NCBI GenBank assembly: GCA_910585355.1
Contig: CAJUDN010000007.1
Coordinates: 1-63,170, forward strand
Origin: an uncultured Lachnospiraceae bacterium
GTDB lineage: Bacteria; Bacillota_A; Clostridia; Lachnospirales; Lachnospiraceae
Length of the DNA stretch: 63,170 nucleotides
Reading direction: 5' to 3'
Position 1 is the first letter of the stretch; each line of letters starts with the position of its first letter. The notes beneath the pieces were generated by a model that was not told where the DNA came from, searched no databases, and saw only the letters and a list, made by a program, of their open reading frames with translations. This document shows, piece after piece, positions 25,807 through 34,758 of this stretch. A program made the position numbers and the translations under genes.

Positions 25807-26844
25807 ATGAAAAGACAGAATGAGAAAAATAAAAGCCGGGGCAGGAGACGGGCCGGATTTTCCTGGGCATGGGCTGGAATGCAGGCTGTGCACATGGTGA
25901 TTTTAGTAATTCTGGTCAGTGTTCTGGCGTTTTTTCTTCTTTCGGTCTCTCCCATTGACCCGCTTCAGACCAACGTGGGCCAGGCAGCGCTGGGCGCCAT
26001 GAGTACGGAGCAGGTGGAAAAGCTCAAAACTTACTGGGGCGTTGATGTTCCTCCAATAGAGCGGTATGCGTCCTGGGCCTCGGATTTTCTCCGTGGGGAT
26101 ATGGGAACCTCTCTTCTTTACCGGAGGCCTGTTGCAGAGGTGATTTGGGAAAAGCTTTTTCATTCTTTCTGGCTTCTGGCATCTGCCTGGCTTCTCTCCG
26201 GTGTCATGGGGTTTCTTTTTGGGATTCTGGCCGGGAGAAGGCGCGGCGGCATCTGTGACAGGATCGTGACGGGATATTCTCTTTTCGTGGCCAGCACACC
26301 GGCATTCTGGATTGCCATGATACTGCTTCTGGTATTTGCAGTCCGGTTGAAGTGGTTTCCCATCGGCCTTAGCGTTCCCATCGGTACAGCGGCGGAGGAT
26401 ATCACCGTGGCAGACAGAATCCGCCATGCCATTCTTCCGGTCGCCGCTTTAAGTATTACGGGAATTTCGTCTATTGCCCTCCATACACGGGAAAAAATGA
26501 TCGCGGTCATGGAAAGTGATTTTGTATTGTTTGCCAGAGCCAGAGGGGAGTCGGAGCGTTCGGTTATCGTCCGGCACGGAATTCGGAATATTTTAATTCC
26601 GGCCATGACGCTCCAGTTTGCCTCAGTCAGCGAAATCATTGGAGGATCGGTTCTGGTGGAGCAGGTATTTTCTTATCCGGGCCTGGGACAGGCGGCTGTT
26701 ACGGCAGGGCTTGGAAGCGATGTGCCGCTGCTTCTTGGAATTACGGTCGTAACGGCGGTGATCGTGTTTTCCGGGAATCTGGCCGCCAATGTTCTTTACG
26801 GCGTTGTGGATCCGAGAATCCGGGAGGGGGTGGCCAGACCATGA
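25807..26844 (+). CDS. ABC transporter permease (DppB/NikB type)
   Basis: This 345-residue membrane protein starts with a basic cytoplasmic segment (KNKSRGRRRAG), a first membrane helix (about 31-51) and then a large loop before five further helices. This is the pattern of DppB/OppB/NikB. The EAA-like loop ARGESERSVIVRHGIRNI contacts the ATPases. Its stop overlaps the next gene by four bases (ATGA), indicating translational coupling to the partner permease. Confidence 0.87.
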   Translation: MKRQNEKNKSRGRRRAGFSWAWAGMQAVHMVILVILVSVLAFFLLSVSPIDPLQTNVGQAALGAMSTEQVEKLKTYWGVDVPPIERYASWASDFLRGDMGTSLLYRRPVAEVIWEKLFHSFWLLASAWLLSGVMGFLFGILAGRRRGGICDRIVTGYSLFVASTPAFWIAMILLLVFAVRLKWFPIGLSVPIGTAAEDITVADRIRHAILPVAALSITGISSIALHTREKMIAVMESDFVLFARARGESERSVIVRHGIRNILIPAMTLQFASVSEIIGGSVLVEQVFSYPGLGQAAVTAGLGSDVPLLLGITVVTAVIVFSGNLAANVLYGVVDPRIREGVARP

Positions 26845-27662
26845 TGGGGAATAAACGGCAGATAACGGCTATGTGTTTCATTGGCGCTGTTGTATTTCTT
26901 TCGGCAGTGACAGTAATTGGATATTTCTGGAGGGAGGCTGCCATTGAAACAGACTTTTCCAGAAAAAATATGGAGCCCTGCGTCAGATACCTTTTCGGAA
27001 CAGACTGGATGGGGCGGGATATGTTTATAAGAACGGTCGCAGGCTTATCCATGAGTATCCGGATTGGCCTTCTGACGGCGGCAGTCAGCGCAGTTATTGC
27101 CTTTTTTCTTGGACTTTCAGCGGCGGTTATGGGACGATTTGTGGACAGGATTGTGACCATGATGATTGATCTTGTCATGGGAGTTCCCCATATGCTGTTA
27201 CTGATTTTGATTTCCTTTGCCTGCGGAAAAGGGTTCTGGGGAGTAACAACAGGAATCGCCTTTACCCACTGGGCATCTTTAGCCAGGCTAATCCGCGGCG
27301 AAGTTCTTCAGTTAAAGGAGAGCCAGTATATAAAAATTGCGGAAAAGCTGGGGAAAAGCCGATTTTATATTGCCTTTTTTCATATGGCGCCAAATTTGGC
27401 GCCCCAGTTTGTGACCGGGTTGATTCTCATGTTTCCCCATGCCATTCTCCATGAAGCAAGTATTACGTTTCTGGGGTTTGGTCTGTCCCCGGAAAAGCCG
27501 GCCATAGGAATCATCTTGTCGGAAAGCATGAAATACCTGGCCATGGGAAAATGGTGGCTGGCGTTGTTTCCGGGTCTTTTTCTGGTACTGGTGGTTTTGA
27601 TGTTTCATTGTGGGGGACAGGCGGTCTGCAGGATGATTGACCCGGGAAGCGTACATGAATAG
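26841..27662 (+). CDS. ABC transporter permease (DppC/NikC type)
   Basis: This 273-residue partner permease shows the DppC-type segment FGTDWMGRDMFIRTVAG near the N-terminus and a C-terminal EAA-like loop (AEKLGKSRFYIAFFHMAPN), with about six membrane helices. HEASITFLGFGL is a family hallmark. It overlaps the preceding permease by four bases. Confidence 0.87.
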   Translation: MMGNKRQITAMCFIGAVVFLSAVTVIGYFWREAAIETDFSRKNMEPCVRYLFGTDWMGRDMFIRTVAGLSMSIRIGLLTAAVSAVIAFFLGLSAAVMGRFVDRIVTMMIDLVMGVPHMLLLILISFACGKGFWGVTTGIAFTHWASLARLIRGEVLQLKESQYIKIAEKLGKSRFYIAFFHMAPNLAPQFVTGLILMFPHAILHEASITFLGFGLSPEKPAIGIILSESMKYLAMGKWWLALFPGLFLVLVVLMFHCGGQAVCRMIDPGSVHE

Positions 27663-27676
27663 GAGGGAACAGGAGC

Positions 27677-28513
27677 ATGAATACAATTTTAAAAGTACAG
27701 CATCTTTCTGTTTCTTTTACTCAGTACGGACGGGGATTCGGAAGACGTACCATAGATGCCGTGAAAGATCTGAATATGAAAATCGGAGAGGGGGAAATTG
27801 TGGCCGTGGTGGGGTCCAGCGGGTCGGGAAAAAGTCTGCTGGCTCACGCCATCATGGGGATTCTTCCATATAATGCATCCATGGAGGGAACTATGGAATT
27901 TGATGGGGCGCCTCTTACGATGGAGCGGGTAAAAAAAATCCGCGGCCATGAAATGGTTCTTGTGCCCCAAAGCGTCTCTTACTTAGACCCGCTTATGAAG
28001 GTGGGAGCCCAGATCACAAAGGGAGGAAAGTCGCCGTCCATTATAGAAAAATGCCAAAAGGTACTGGCAGGATACGGGCTGGGGAAAGAGGTTATGGGCC
28101 AATATCCCTTTCAGCTTTCCGGGGGAATGATACGGCGGGTACTAATTTCCACTGCAGTTATGGAGACACCAAAGCTTGTAATTGCCGATGAGCCGACGCC
28201 CGGCCTTCATATGGAAGCGGCAAGGCGGGTTATGAGCCATTTTCGGGAGATGGCGGAAACGGGCGCCGGAGTGCTTCTCATTACTCATGATCTGGAACTG
28301 GCGCTTATGACGGCTGACCGGATAGTGGTTTTATATGCCGGCCAGGCCATCGAAGAGGCAGACTCGGCGGCATTTTCGGACGAAGAGAACCTGAGGCACC
28401 CCTACACAAAGGCGCTCTGCCGTTTTATGCCGGGAAAATGGAGCTCTGAGGGAGATCAGCTCTGCGGAACAGGAGAGATTCTGGAATACATGCGAAAGGA
28501 ATATGGGCGATGA
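27677..28513 (+). CDS. ABC transporter ATP-binding protein (DppD/NikD type)
   Basis: This 278-residue ATPase has Walker A GSSGSGKS (46-53), signature QLSGGMIRRV, and Walker B LVIADEPTPGL with the usual switch histidine in LLITHDLELAL. The signature replaces the usual QRV with IRRV. The C-terminal extension is short compared with peptide-type DppD, lacking a clear Fe-S/Cys loop. It overlaps the next ATPase by four bases (ATGA). Confidence 0.87.
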   Translation: MNTILKVQHLSVSFTQYGRGFGRRTIDAVKDLNMKIGEGEIVAVVGSSGSGKSLLAHAIMGILPYNASMEGTMEFDGAPLTMERVKKIRGHEMVLVPQSVSYLDPLMKVGAQITKGGKSPSIIEKCQKVLAGYGLGKEVMGQYPFQLSGGMIRRVLISTAVMETPKLVIADEPTPGLHMEAARRVMSHFREMAETGAGVLLITHDLELALMTADRIVVLYAGQAIEEADSAAFSDEENLRHPYTKALCRFMPGKWSSEGDQLCGTGEILEYMRKEYGR

Positions 28514-29130
28514 GACTGGAAGCAAAAAATATCTCCTTCCGTTACACGGAGGGGGGAAAACAGGTACTTAACCATGTAAACCTGGTGGCAGAGGATAAAG
28601 AGCGGGTAGGAATTATGGCTCCAAGCGGATTTGGGAAGACCACATTGTTAAAAATTCTTTCTGGATATGAGAAGCCGGAAAGCGGGCAGGTGCTCTTGAA
28701 CGGGAAGTCCATTGCAGATTTTAAAGGATACCTGCCGGTTCAGATGATCTGGCAGCATCCGGAGCTTTCCGTAAATCCAAGAAGAAAGCTAAAGACGGTT
28801 CTGGCAGAGGGAGACTGGCCAAAGGATTCAGATGTGCTTAGAAACAGAATCGAGAAGGAGCTGGGAATTCTGGATGATTGGAAGGAGCGGTATCCGGCGG
28901 AGGTATCCGGCGGGGAGCTTCAGCGGTTTTGCATCGCCAGGGCGCTGGGCCAAAGGACGCGGATTCTTTTGGCCGATGAAATTACTACAATGCTTGATTT
29001 GGTAACCCAGGGGAAGCTCTGGAATTTTTTAGTTAAAGAGATTAAGGAGAGAGAAATCACATTGGTGGCGGTGAGCCACTCGGAAGAACTTCTGGAGAAA
29101 GTTTGCAACAAAGTTATCCGTCTTAGATAG
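28510..29130 (+). CDS. ABC transporter ATP-binding protein (DppF/NikE type, short)
   Basis: This 206-residue ATPase pairs with the preceding one. Walker A reads APSGFGKT (37-44), with Ala in place of the first Gly. The signature VSGGELQRF and Walker B ILLADEIT are normal. The catalytic switch histidine is in AVSHSEELL. It is shorter than typical DppF (about 300 residues) because it lacks the C-terminal oligopeptide domain. Confidence 0.85.
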   Translation: MRLEAKNISFRYTEGGKQVLNHVNLVAEDKERVGIMAPSGFGKTTLLKILSGYEKPESGQVLLNGKSIADFKGYLPVQMIWQHPELSVNPRRKLKTVLAEGDWPKDSDVLRNRIEKELGILDDWKERYPAEVSGGELQRFCIARALGQRTRILLADEITTMLDLVTQGKLWNFLVKEIKEREITLVAVSHSEELLEKVCNKVIRLR

Positions 29131-29132
29131 AC

Positions 29133-29211
29133 TGTTACAGTTCAGTCCTGCATCTTCTTGCTCTCCGAACGTTTTTACCCGAAATCTTCGCAAAACGGAA
29201 TGGTTCGTTAC
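29133..29211. repeat. Family B palindromic repeat
   Basis: It begins GTTACAGTTCAGTCCTGCAT and ends with the related inverted motif TGGTTCGTTAC. It starts three bases after the stop of the last ABC ATPase gene. Confidence 0.55.
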
Positions 29212-29352
29212 TGTTCACTCTCCTGTCAATCACTCCGTTTATTGACAGGGAGCCAGTATCATAATGGGGCCAAAGCATATGCCTCATTGCCGCAGGTGAT
29301 CTTAAATGGGCATATGAAGTTACAATGGATTTATTATCAGAATTCGGAAACG

Positions 29353-29381
29353 TTGACAAGATTCGACAATTTATATAATAT
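29353..29381 (+). promoter_or_regulatory. Promoter of the type IV pilus operon
   Basis: TTGACA at 29353-29358 is followed by TATAAT at 29374 (spacer 15) or TAATAT at 29376 (spacer 17). The leader to the pilin start is about 185 bases and includes a family B repeat. Confidence 0.65.
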
Positions 29382-29399
29382 ATGCGTAGGCAGGAATGA

Positions 29400-29537
29400 A
29401 ATAACCATTCAGGCGGGTTTGCACGTTTATTGCGCTGACTGGACGAAAATGCGGCGGCCGCGGACATACAGTCCATCATGAAGCGATTCTTAATGGCCGT
29501 ATGCTGTAACAGTTCAGGGGGTATCTGAACTATTACG
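29400..29537. repeat. Family B palindromic repeat in the pilus leader
   Basis: The left part ATAACCATTCAGGCGGGTTT and the right part TGTAACAGTTCAGGGGGTAT plus CTGAACTATTACGG carry the family end motif. The internal segment TTGCGCTGACT is also found in the copy at 62935. Confidence 0.5.
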
Positions 29538-29572
29538 GAATGAAGGTTTCTGTCTTCAGGGAGGAAGAGGAG

Positions 29573-30016
29573 ATGAAGGGCAGAAGAAAAGGCTTTACGT
29601 TGGTGGAGCTTATGATCGTCATTGTGATTATGACAATCCTGGCGGCTGCAGCAACACCGATTTTTTCGGGCTATGTAAAGAAGGCGAAAGCAACGGAGCA
29701 TTTATCGGAGTGCCGCGCTATTTATGTGGCTGTACAATCTTATCTGGAAGAACTCCGGGTGATTAGCAGCGGTGAGCTTACTCTTGATGATGTCAATTCT
29801 GACGATATGCTTAGGGAAATCAGAGCTCTGACATCTTTAGAAAATGTTGGGGAAGGAGTCAATGAACCGGGAAGCGGGACTCTGGTGGAAGATTATTATG
29901 TCTACCTTGAAAACACAAACATCGGTGTCGCCTGTACGGCCGTTGTTTATAATGACCATGAAAACGGTATCTGGATTTTTGATGTCGTTGAGGGAACCTA
30001 TGTGGAAATGAATTAA
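29573..30016 (+). CDS. Type IV pilin (probable major subunit)
   Basis: This 147-residue protein has a class III signal KGRRKG|FTLVELMIVIVIM, cleaved after Gly7, leaving Phe at +1 and Glu at +5 (Glu12). A hydrophobic helix follows and then a short soluble domain without cysteines except one near the C-terminus. ATG 29573 is preferred over 29540 because GGAGGAAGAGGAG precedes it. A strong terminator lies directly after the gene, so it can be made in excess over the downstream machinery, as expected of a major pilin. Confidence 0.87.
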   Translation: MKGRRKGFTLVELMIVIVIMTILAAAATPIFSGYVKKAKATEHLSECRAIYVAVQSYLEELRVISSGELTLDDVNSDDMLREIRALTSLENVGEGVNEPGSGTLVEDYYVYLENTNIGVACTAVVYNDHENGIWIFDVVEGTYVEMN

Positions 30017-30021
30017 AGGAT

Positions 30022-30062
30022 AGCAACGGCGTGGCATCAGGTGCCGCGCCGTTGCTGTTTTT
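30022..30062 (+). terminator. Strong intrinsic terminator after the pilin gene
   Basis: AGCAACGGCG-T-GGC (30022-30035) pairs with GCC-G-CGCCGTTGCT (to 30056), and GTTTTT follows. The downstream pilus genes have no obvious separate promoter, so partial read-through is likely. Confidence 0.85.
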
Positions 30063-30168
30063 ACGAATACAGGCGGCGATTGCGGGAGCGTGCCGGCACG
30101 GAGCAGCCGGCTTTCCATGCATGGCGATGTCTGCGTCAGCAGGCATGTCCGCTTAGAAAGGGGTATGG

Positions 30169-30642
30169 ATGGGGAAAGTAATTGTAACAGCCGCGGTTTC
30201 CATTTTGCTGTTTGCTGTGGCATGGACGGATTTTAAGACCATGGAAATCCCGGATATATTATTTGTATCTCTGGGCGTATGTGCATTGGTATCCGCATGG
30301 GCGTTTCCGGAAATACCCGTTTCAGAGCGGTTTATAGGGGCGGTCTGCGTTTCCGCGCCCATGTATCTTCTATGCCTCTTCATGAAAGATGCCTTTGGGG
30401 AAGGAGATATGCTGCTTCTCCTGGTTATGGGCTTTTATCTGGGGTGGAAAGCTCTTTTGGCGGGAACGTTTCTGGGGTTTTTCTTTGGAGGAATGGAAGC
30501 CTGTTTTCTTCTGAGTACCAGGAAAGTAAAGTTTGGGGAGCATGCCCGTATGGCATTTGGTCCGGCATTATGTGCGGGACTCTTTCTTGCTCAGTTTTGC
30601 ACACAGGAGCTGTTTGACTGGTATATGAGCTTTTTTCATTAA
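30169..30642 (+). CDS. Prepilin peptidase (A24 family, peptidase domain only)
   Basis: This 157-residue membrane aspartyl protease cleaves prepilin leaders. The two catalytic aspartates lie in AWTDFKTMEIPD and in the GEGD motif (FGEGDMLLL). It lacks the N-terminal cysteine-rich methylase domain of classic PilD, so N-methylation of pilins by this protein is not expected. About five membrane helices are visible. The start at ATG 30169 has GAAAGGGG 5 bases upstream. The substrates are probably the four prepilin-like genes of this operon. Confidence 0.87.
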   Translation: MGKVIVTAAVSILLFAVAWTDFKTMEIPDILFVSLGVCALVSAWAFPEIPVSERFIGAVCVSAPMYLLCLFMKDAFGEGDMLLLLVMGFYLGWKALLAGTFLGFFFGGMEACFLLSTRKVKFGEHARMAFGPALCAGLFLAQFCTQELFDWYMSFFH

Positions 30643-30656
30643 AAGGGGGAGTGTCA

Positions 30657-31841
30657 ATGCCTCTTTATCAGTATGAAGGACGAGATATGGCATCCAGGCC
30701 AGTGAAAGGAAAGCGAGGTGCGGTCAGTGAGCAGGCTCTCTATGAAGTTTTGAGAGCTGAGGGCGTATTTTTAACCCGTTGTTTGCGGTTGGACGGAATA
30801 AACAGACCGCAAAAAATGTTAAAACCGATAGAACTTTCGGAATTCTGCAGGCAGATAGCGGTGATGACGGGCTCCGGCATTACCGTGTCCAGGGCTCTGG
30901 GGATTCTTTGTATGGGTGCGGAGGAAAAACGATTCAGAACCATTTATGGGTATCTTCAAACACGAGTAAAGCAGGGCTGCCCCGTGAGCGATGCTATGGA
31001 GGAGATGGGAATTTTTCCGGAAATGATGGTAAATATGTTCCGGGCGGGGGAGGCCAGCGGAAAAATGGGGCAGACGGTGGCGGAGTTAGCGGAGCATTAT
31101 CAGAAGGAACACAGGATGAAAACCCGTATACAGGCGGCTGTTCAGTATCCGAAGATTCTCTGTCTGGCGGCGATTGCGTCCATTCTCATAGTTTTTCTTT
31201 TGGTGATACCCACCGTAGAACCACTGTTTGAGGGGATGGAGCTGCCTTTAATTACTAAAATATTAATAAAATTCAGCAGTTTCATAAAAGAAAGATGGTA
31301 CATTGCGATTGTTCTTTTGTGTCTGCCTGCCGCAGTCTGGCAGACGATGCTTTCCAACGAAAAAATCCGCTGCCTGTGGGATAAGGAGAAGCTTTTTCTT
31401 CCCGTTATCGGAAAGCAGATGAAAATTATTTATACGGCAAGATTTTCCAGAAGCCAAAGCAGTCTGTATGCCAGCGGACTTCCAATGCTCCTGTGCCTTG
31501 AAATTGCAGGCAGGGCGCTTGGAAATCGTTATTTGGAAAGACAGTTTTCGGAGGTGATAAAGCAGGTGCAGGGAGGTGAAATGTTAAGCCGCGCAATACA
31601 GAATGTGGACGGTTTGGATAAAAAGCTGGCATCGATAATTTTTGTGGGAGAGGAAACGGGAAAGCTGGATAATATGCTTGAGGGCGCTGCGGATGGTTAT
31701 GAATATGAGTCTGATATGGCTCTTACCAGACTGATTGGGCTCATTGAACCCGTTATGATCCTTGTCATGGGAGTGATAATTGGTATTATTCTGCTGGGGA
31801 TCATGATTCCCATGTGGAATATGTACGGATATGTTGGATAG
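30657..31841 (+). CDS. pilC: Type IV pilus inner-membrane platform protein (PilC/GspF)
   Basis: This 394-residue protein has the two GspF domains (about 60-190 and 260-390), each with the EFCRQIAVMTGSGITV- and ARFSRSQSSLYASGLPMLL-type helices, and three membrane segments. It anchors the assembly ATPase PilB to the membrane. ATG 30657 is chosen over GTG 30651 because AGGGGGA lies 6 bases upstream. It follows the peptidase gene after 14 bases. Confidence 0.88.
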   Translation: MPLYQYEGRDMASRPVKGKRGAVSEQALYEVLRAEGVFLTRCLRLDGINRPQKMLKPIELSEFCRQIAVMTGSGITVSRALGILCMGAEEKRFRTIYGYLQTRVKQGCPVSDAMEEMGIFPEMMVNMFRAGEASGKMGQTVAELAEHYQKEHRMKTRIQAAVQYPKILCLAAIASILIVFLLVIPTVEPLFEGMELPLITKILIKFSSFIKERWYIAIVLLCLPAAVWQTMLSNEKIRCLWDKEKLFLPVIGKQMKIIYTARFSRSQSSLYASGLPMLLCLEIAGRALGNRYLERQFSEVIKQVQGGEMLSRAIQNVDGLDKKLASIIFVGEETGKLDNMLEGAADGYEYESDMALTRLIGLIEPVMILVMGVIIGIILLGIMIPMWNMYGYVG

Positions 31842-31850
31842 GGAGGGAGC

Positions 31851-33329
31851 ATGGCAAAGAAGACGGTTATTTATATTGGAAAAGAGGAGATTCAGGCTGT
31901 TGTATACAGTACGAACAGGAAGAAACCAAGGATTCTTTTCCATCATCTTGCAGCGCTTCCCGAAAAATGTGTTATAAACGGCATCATAGTAAATGAAGAG
32001 GCATTCTTGGATGCTATTATGAAATTCAAGGCCGGGTGCAGGTTCCGTCTGGAGAAAGCAGAGCTTATTGTGGATTCCAGCCACATCATGGTAAAGGGAA
32101 TTGCTGTTCCGGATAAGATGAAGCATAAACAGCTTCTGTATACGGCGAGAGCGGAGCTTTTTGCCAATGATAAAAAGAAAGAGTCCATTTACGATTACAG
32201 TGAAATCCGCCCGAAAAATCCGGAAGCAAAACGGGATATTCTCTGCGGGGGAATGCGCCGGGATATGGCGGAGCGGTATGCGGGCATATTCCGTGGTGCC
32301 GGAATTCAGATTGTGGGCATGGACGCGCTTTTAGACTGTGTGGTTCATATGGTGGAATATATTCCATTTTTGTGCCAGAAAACGATTATTTTATGTGTAC
32401 TGAGCGGACAGAATGCCATTTCCATTTTATTCTCAAACGGAAGTTATATTATGCACAGCAGAAACAGGCTTTTAGCGGAGCGGAAAGAAGGGAAGGCGAT
32501 CAGGGAACTTCTAGGAAGAATCACTACCATGAGCCAGTTTTCCCAAAACCAGAGGGAATTTGATGAGGTACAGGCCGTATATTTTTTCGGGCTTCTCAAA
32601 GAAGAGGAGCCGGAGCTTGCATTGCTTGCGGAATCGGTTCATTTAAAGACAGAAAACTTTTCATTAAAGGATTATATAGAGATTAAAGTGCCGGAATCCA
32701 TTCCCTTTGACCGAATGACAGGAATTTTATCTGCTGTGCTGCCTGTGAAACGAAAAAAATTTAATTTTACAGAGGCTATGAAACGAAAGGCTGTGGAGTC
32801 GGTGGAAAGGACCGGGATGTTTGGATTTATGGTCTCTGCTATCTTGGCGGTTCTGGCGGCGCTTCTTCTGACATTGGCATTGGTTACGCTGGGAAACAGA
32901 GAAATGAAAAAAGAGATTTCCAGACTTCGATTCTATACAGAACAGGAAGAAAATCTGGAGGAGTATGAGCGTTTGCTGAGGCTTGAAAAGAGAATCGGAC
33001 AATATGAGGCTGAAATTTCCCAGATGGAAGAGATCGGGGAAGAGCTTTTGGGGAATCCACAGCCAGATCTGGAAATTTTTGATGCTGTCCGTGAGCAGGC
33101 TGGAACTATTTCCTGTATGAATTTCCAGTATTCCAGTGAAAAAGGAATTTTGTCGTTTTCCTGTTATGCCGGGAATTACCATCAGATCGCCGGATTTGTA
33201 AAGGAACTGAGAGAAATGGGGATTTTCAGTGACGTGGAATACTCAGGATATGTTTTTGATAAAAGTGTGGGTATGTACAGCTTTGGCATTTCAGGGAGTT
33301 TGAAAAGCTGGAAAGGAGGAACGCCATGA
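31851..33329 (+). CDS. PilM-PilN-like fusion (pilus alignment complex)
   Basis: This 492-residue protein appears to join two pilus components. Residues 1 to about 310 look like the actin-like cytoplasmic PilM (KTVIYIGKEEIQAVVYS start). About 324-348 is a membrane helix (VSAILAVLAALLLTLALVTL), followed by a coiled coil (350-400) and a small extracytoplasmic domain, as in PilN. These are separate genes in Proteobacteria. The assignment is from architecture and gene order (between pilC and a PilO-like gene). It overlaps the next gene by four bases. Confidence 0.75.
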   Translation: MAKKTVIYIGKEEIQAVVYSTNRKKPRILFHHLAALPEKCVINGIIVNEEAFLDAIMKFKAGCRFRLEKAELIVDSSHIMVKGIAVPDKMKHKQLLYTARAELFANDKKKESIYDYSEIRPKNPEAKRDILCGGMRRDMAERYAGIFRGAGIQIVGMDALLDCVVHMVEYIPFLCQKTIILCVLSGQNAISILFSNGSYIMHSRNRLLAERKEGKAIRELLGRITTMSQFSQNQREFDEVQAVYFFGLLKEEEPELALLAESVHLKTENFSLKDYIEIKVPESIPFDRMTGILSAVLPVKRKKFNFTEAMKRKAVESVERTGMFGFMVSAILAVLAALLLTLALVTLGNREMKKEISRLRFYTEQEENLEEYERLLRLEKRIGQYEAEISQMEEIGEELLGNPQPDLEIFDAVREQAGTISCMNFQYSSEKGILSFSCYAGNYHQIAGFVKELREMGIFSDVEYSGYVFDKSVGMYSFGISGSLKSWKGGTP

Positions 33330-33883
33330 GTTATCAGTTCAGCAGGCGGGAAAAAATTTTGCTTTATATTCTGGCTGTCCTGATTCTCACGGTGGGGGGT
33401 TTCGGACTTTTACTGCGCCCGGCTATGGACAGGAGACTTTCTCTGGCTGTTATGTGGGAGGAAGAGATCTTAAGAAAACAGGATATGGAGGAGCTGTTTG
33501 TCCGAAAAGAGTTTTTGGAGAATCAGGAAGCGGAGATGAAAGAAAAGGTCATGATGCTGGCTTCCTCCTTTTACAGAGATATGGACACAGAAGAACTGGG
33601 AAACCTGGTGATTTCCATGCTGGATGACGAGGGACTTATGGCCTGTAATATGGAAGTTTCTAAGATTCCTTATGGGGAAAGTGGTTTTGGTGTCATTGTG
33701 GGTATTGTAACGGGGGAGGCTGCCGGCAGCAGAAAATCCATAGAAAACTTTATTGATGCAACGGCAGAGCGGCCGACTATGAGAATGAAGAGTTTTACTG
33801 TTTCGAATGGAGAAACAAGTGACGGGGGACGGATGAAATATGAAATGGAAATATATATGCTGCGGGCGGAAGCAGGAGAGTGA
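33326..33883 (+). CDS. PilO-like pilus assembly protein
   Basis: This 185-residue protein has an N-terminal membrane helix (about 10-29), a coiled-coil stretch (VMWEEEILRKQDMEELFVRK) and a small C-terminal domain, the architecture of PilO/GspM. The overlap with the PilM-PilN gene (ATGA) supports a shared complex. Sequence similarity is too low to be sure by eye. Confidence 0.65.
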   Translation: MSYQFSRREKILLYILAVLILTVGGFGLLLRPAMDRRLSLAVMWEEEILRKQDMEELFVRKEFLENQEAEMKEKVMMLASSFYRDMDTEELGNLVISMLDDEGLMACNMEVSKIPYGESGFGVIVGIVTGEAAGSRKSIENFIDATAERPTMRMKSFTVSNGETSDGGRMKYEMEIYMLRAEAGE

Positions 33884-33977
33884 AAAAACAGGAAATCGGA
33901 GAAAGGGAAGAGAGACGGGAGAGACGGAGGGAAGGAGAAAAGAGGCAAGAGGAATAAGGAGGAAAGGAGTCATGGAG

Positions 33978-34439
33978 ATGGAGACAAACGGTATGAGAAA
34001 AGGTTCTGCCATGCTGGAGGTTCTGGTTATTATGATGGTTTTCATGGTATTTGCTTCCTCTATGTTTACATCTGCAGCGGCCATGCATCAGAGAGGTATG
34101 AGGAATATAGCTAAAAATGAGGCATATCATGCAGCATTGACAGCAGTCAGACTTATGGAAGAGGAAATTTCTAGAGGCGGGGCTGCATCGGATTTTCTCG
34201 TTAAAGATGGCGGTATGGAACCGAGGGAGACAAACATTACCGTTATGCCGGAAGATGGGGGTGATGCGTTTTCTGTTCCGGTTACAGTGGCATCCAAAAG
34301 GGATGGGGACAGGCTGATTCTATATGGAGAGGCCGTCTTAGACGGGCAGCAAAGGGCTGTGTCCATGACTCTGGTTAAACAGGAAAGCGGGGGCTGGATT
34401 CCTTCAGAGTACGGGAGGGACCGGATTGTGGAGAGATAG
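33978..34439 (+). CDS. Prepilin-like minor subunit 1
   Basis: This 153-residue protein has an atypical class III leader, MRKG|SAMLEVLVIMMVF, with Ser at +1 and Glu at +5 (Glu14) and a hydrophobic helix. It probably caps or primes the pilus. ATG 33978 is preferred over the longer frame from 33840 and over ATG 33972, because AAGGAG lies 8 bases upstream. The preceding 95 bases are purine-rich (GAGAAAGGGAAGAG...) and seem non-coding. Confidence 0.78.
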   Translation: METNGMRKGSAMLEVLVIMMVFMVFASSMFTSAAAMHQRGMRNIAKNEAYHAALTAVRLMEEEISRGGAASDFLVKDGGMEPRETNITVMPEDGGDAFSVPVTVASKRDGDRLILYGEAVLDGQQRAVSMTLVKQESGGWIPSEYGRDRIVER

Positions 34440-34440
34440 T

Positions 34441-34758
34441 ATGAGGAAAAGACCAGGTTCAACGCTGATGGAGGTTATGGTGGCCATGTTGATTCTCTTA
34501 ATGTCTGTGGAAATGGTGCTTTTGGGAATTTCTTTTTCTGCAGGTATGAGAGTCCGCGTGGATATGCTTTCGCAGGCGAACGAGAAAATTGGTGAAAGAA
34601 TGGCGAGGAAGGAAGATGTGGTAAATGGGACATTGCGTATGGAATTGGAAGAGGGGATTTACATAACGTCAGATGCCGGAAGGATATACCGGGTATACGA
34701 CGAAGAAAACCAGGGGAGGATTTTGATTCAGGTCATAGGAATCGGAGAGGAAAAATGA
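34441..34758 (+). CDS. Prepilin-like minor subunit 2
   Basis: This 105-residue protein starts MRKRPG|STLMEVMVAMLIL, a class III leader with Glu at +5 (Glu11). It is short, with a soluble part of only about 70 residues. It begins two bases after the stop of the preceding gene and overlaps the next by four bases, so all three minor pilins are co-translated. Confidence 0.78.
   Translation: MRKRPGSTLMEVMVAMLILLMSVEMVLLGISFSAGMRVRVDMLSQANEKIGERMARKEDVVNGTLRMELEEGIYITSDAGRIYRVYDEENQGRILIQVIGIGEEK

Larger units (their letters stand above)
29131..29572. other. Intergenic region between the ABC operon and the pilus operon
   Basis: It contains two family B repeat copies (29133-29211 and 29400-29537) and, between them, a promoter (29353-29381). 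A 107-codon frame across it (29158-29481) lies over the repeats and lacks a ribosome-binding site. Confidence 0.65.

Noticed and set aside
29158..29481. 107-codon frame before the pilin gene
   Set aside because: It runs across two repeat copies and the pilus promoter; no ribosome-binding site.
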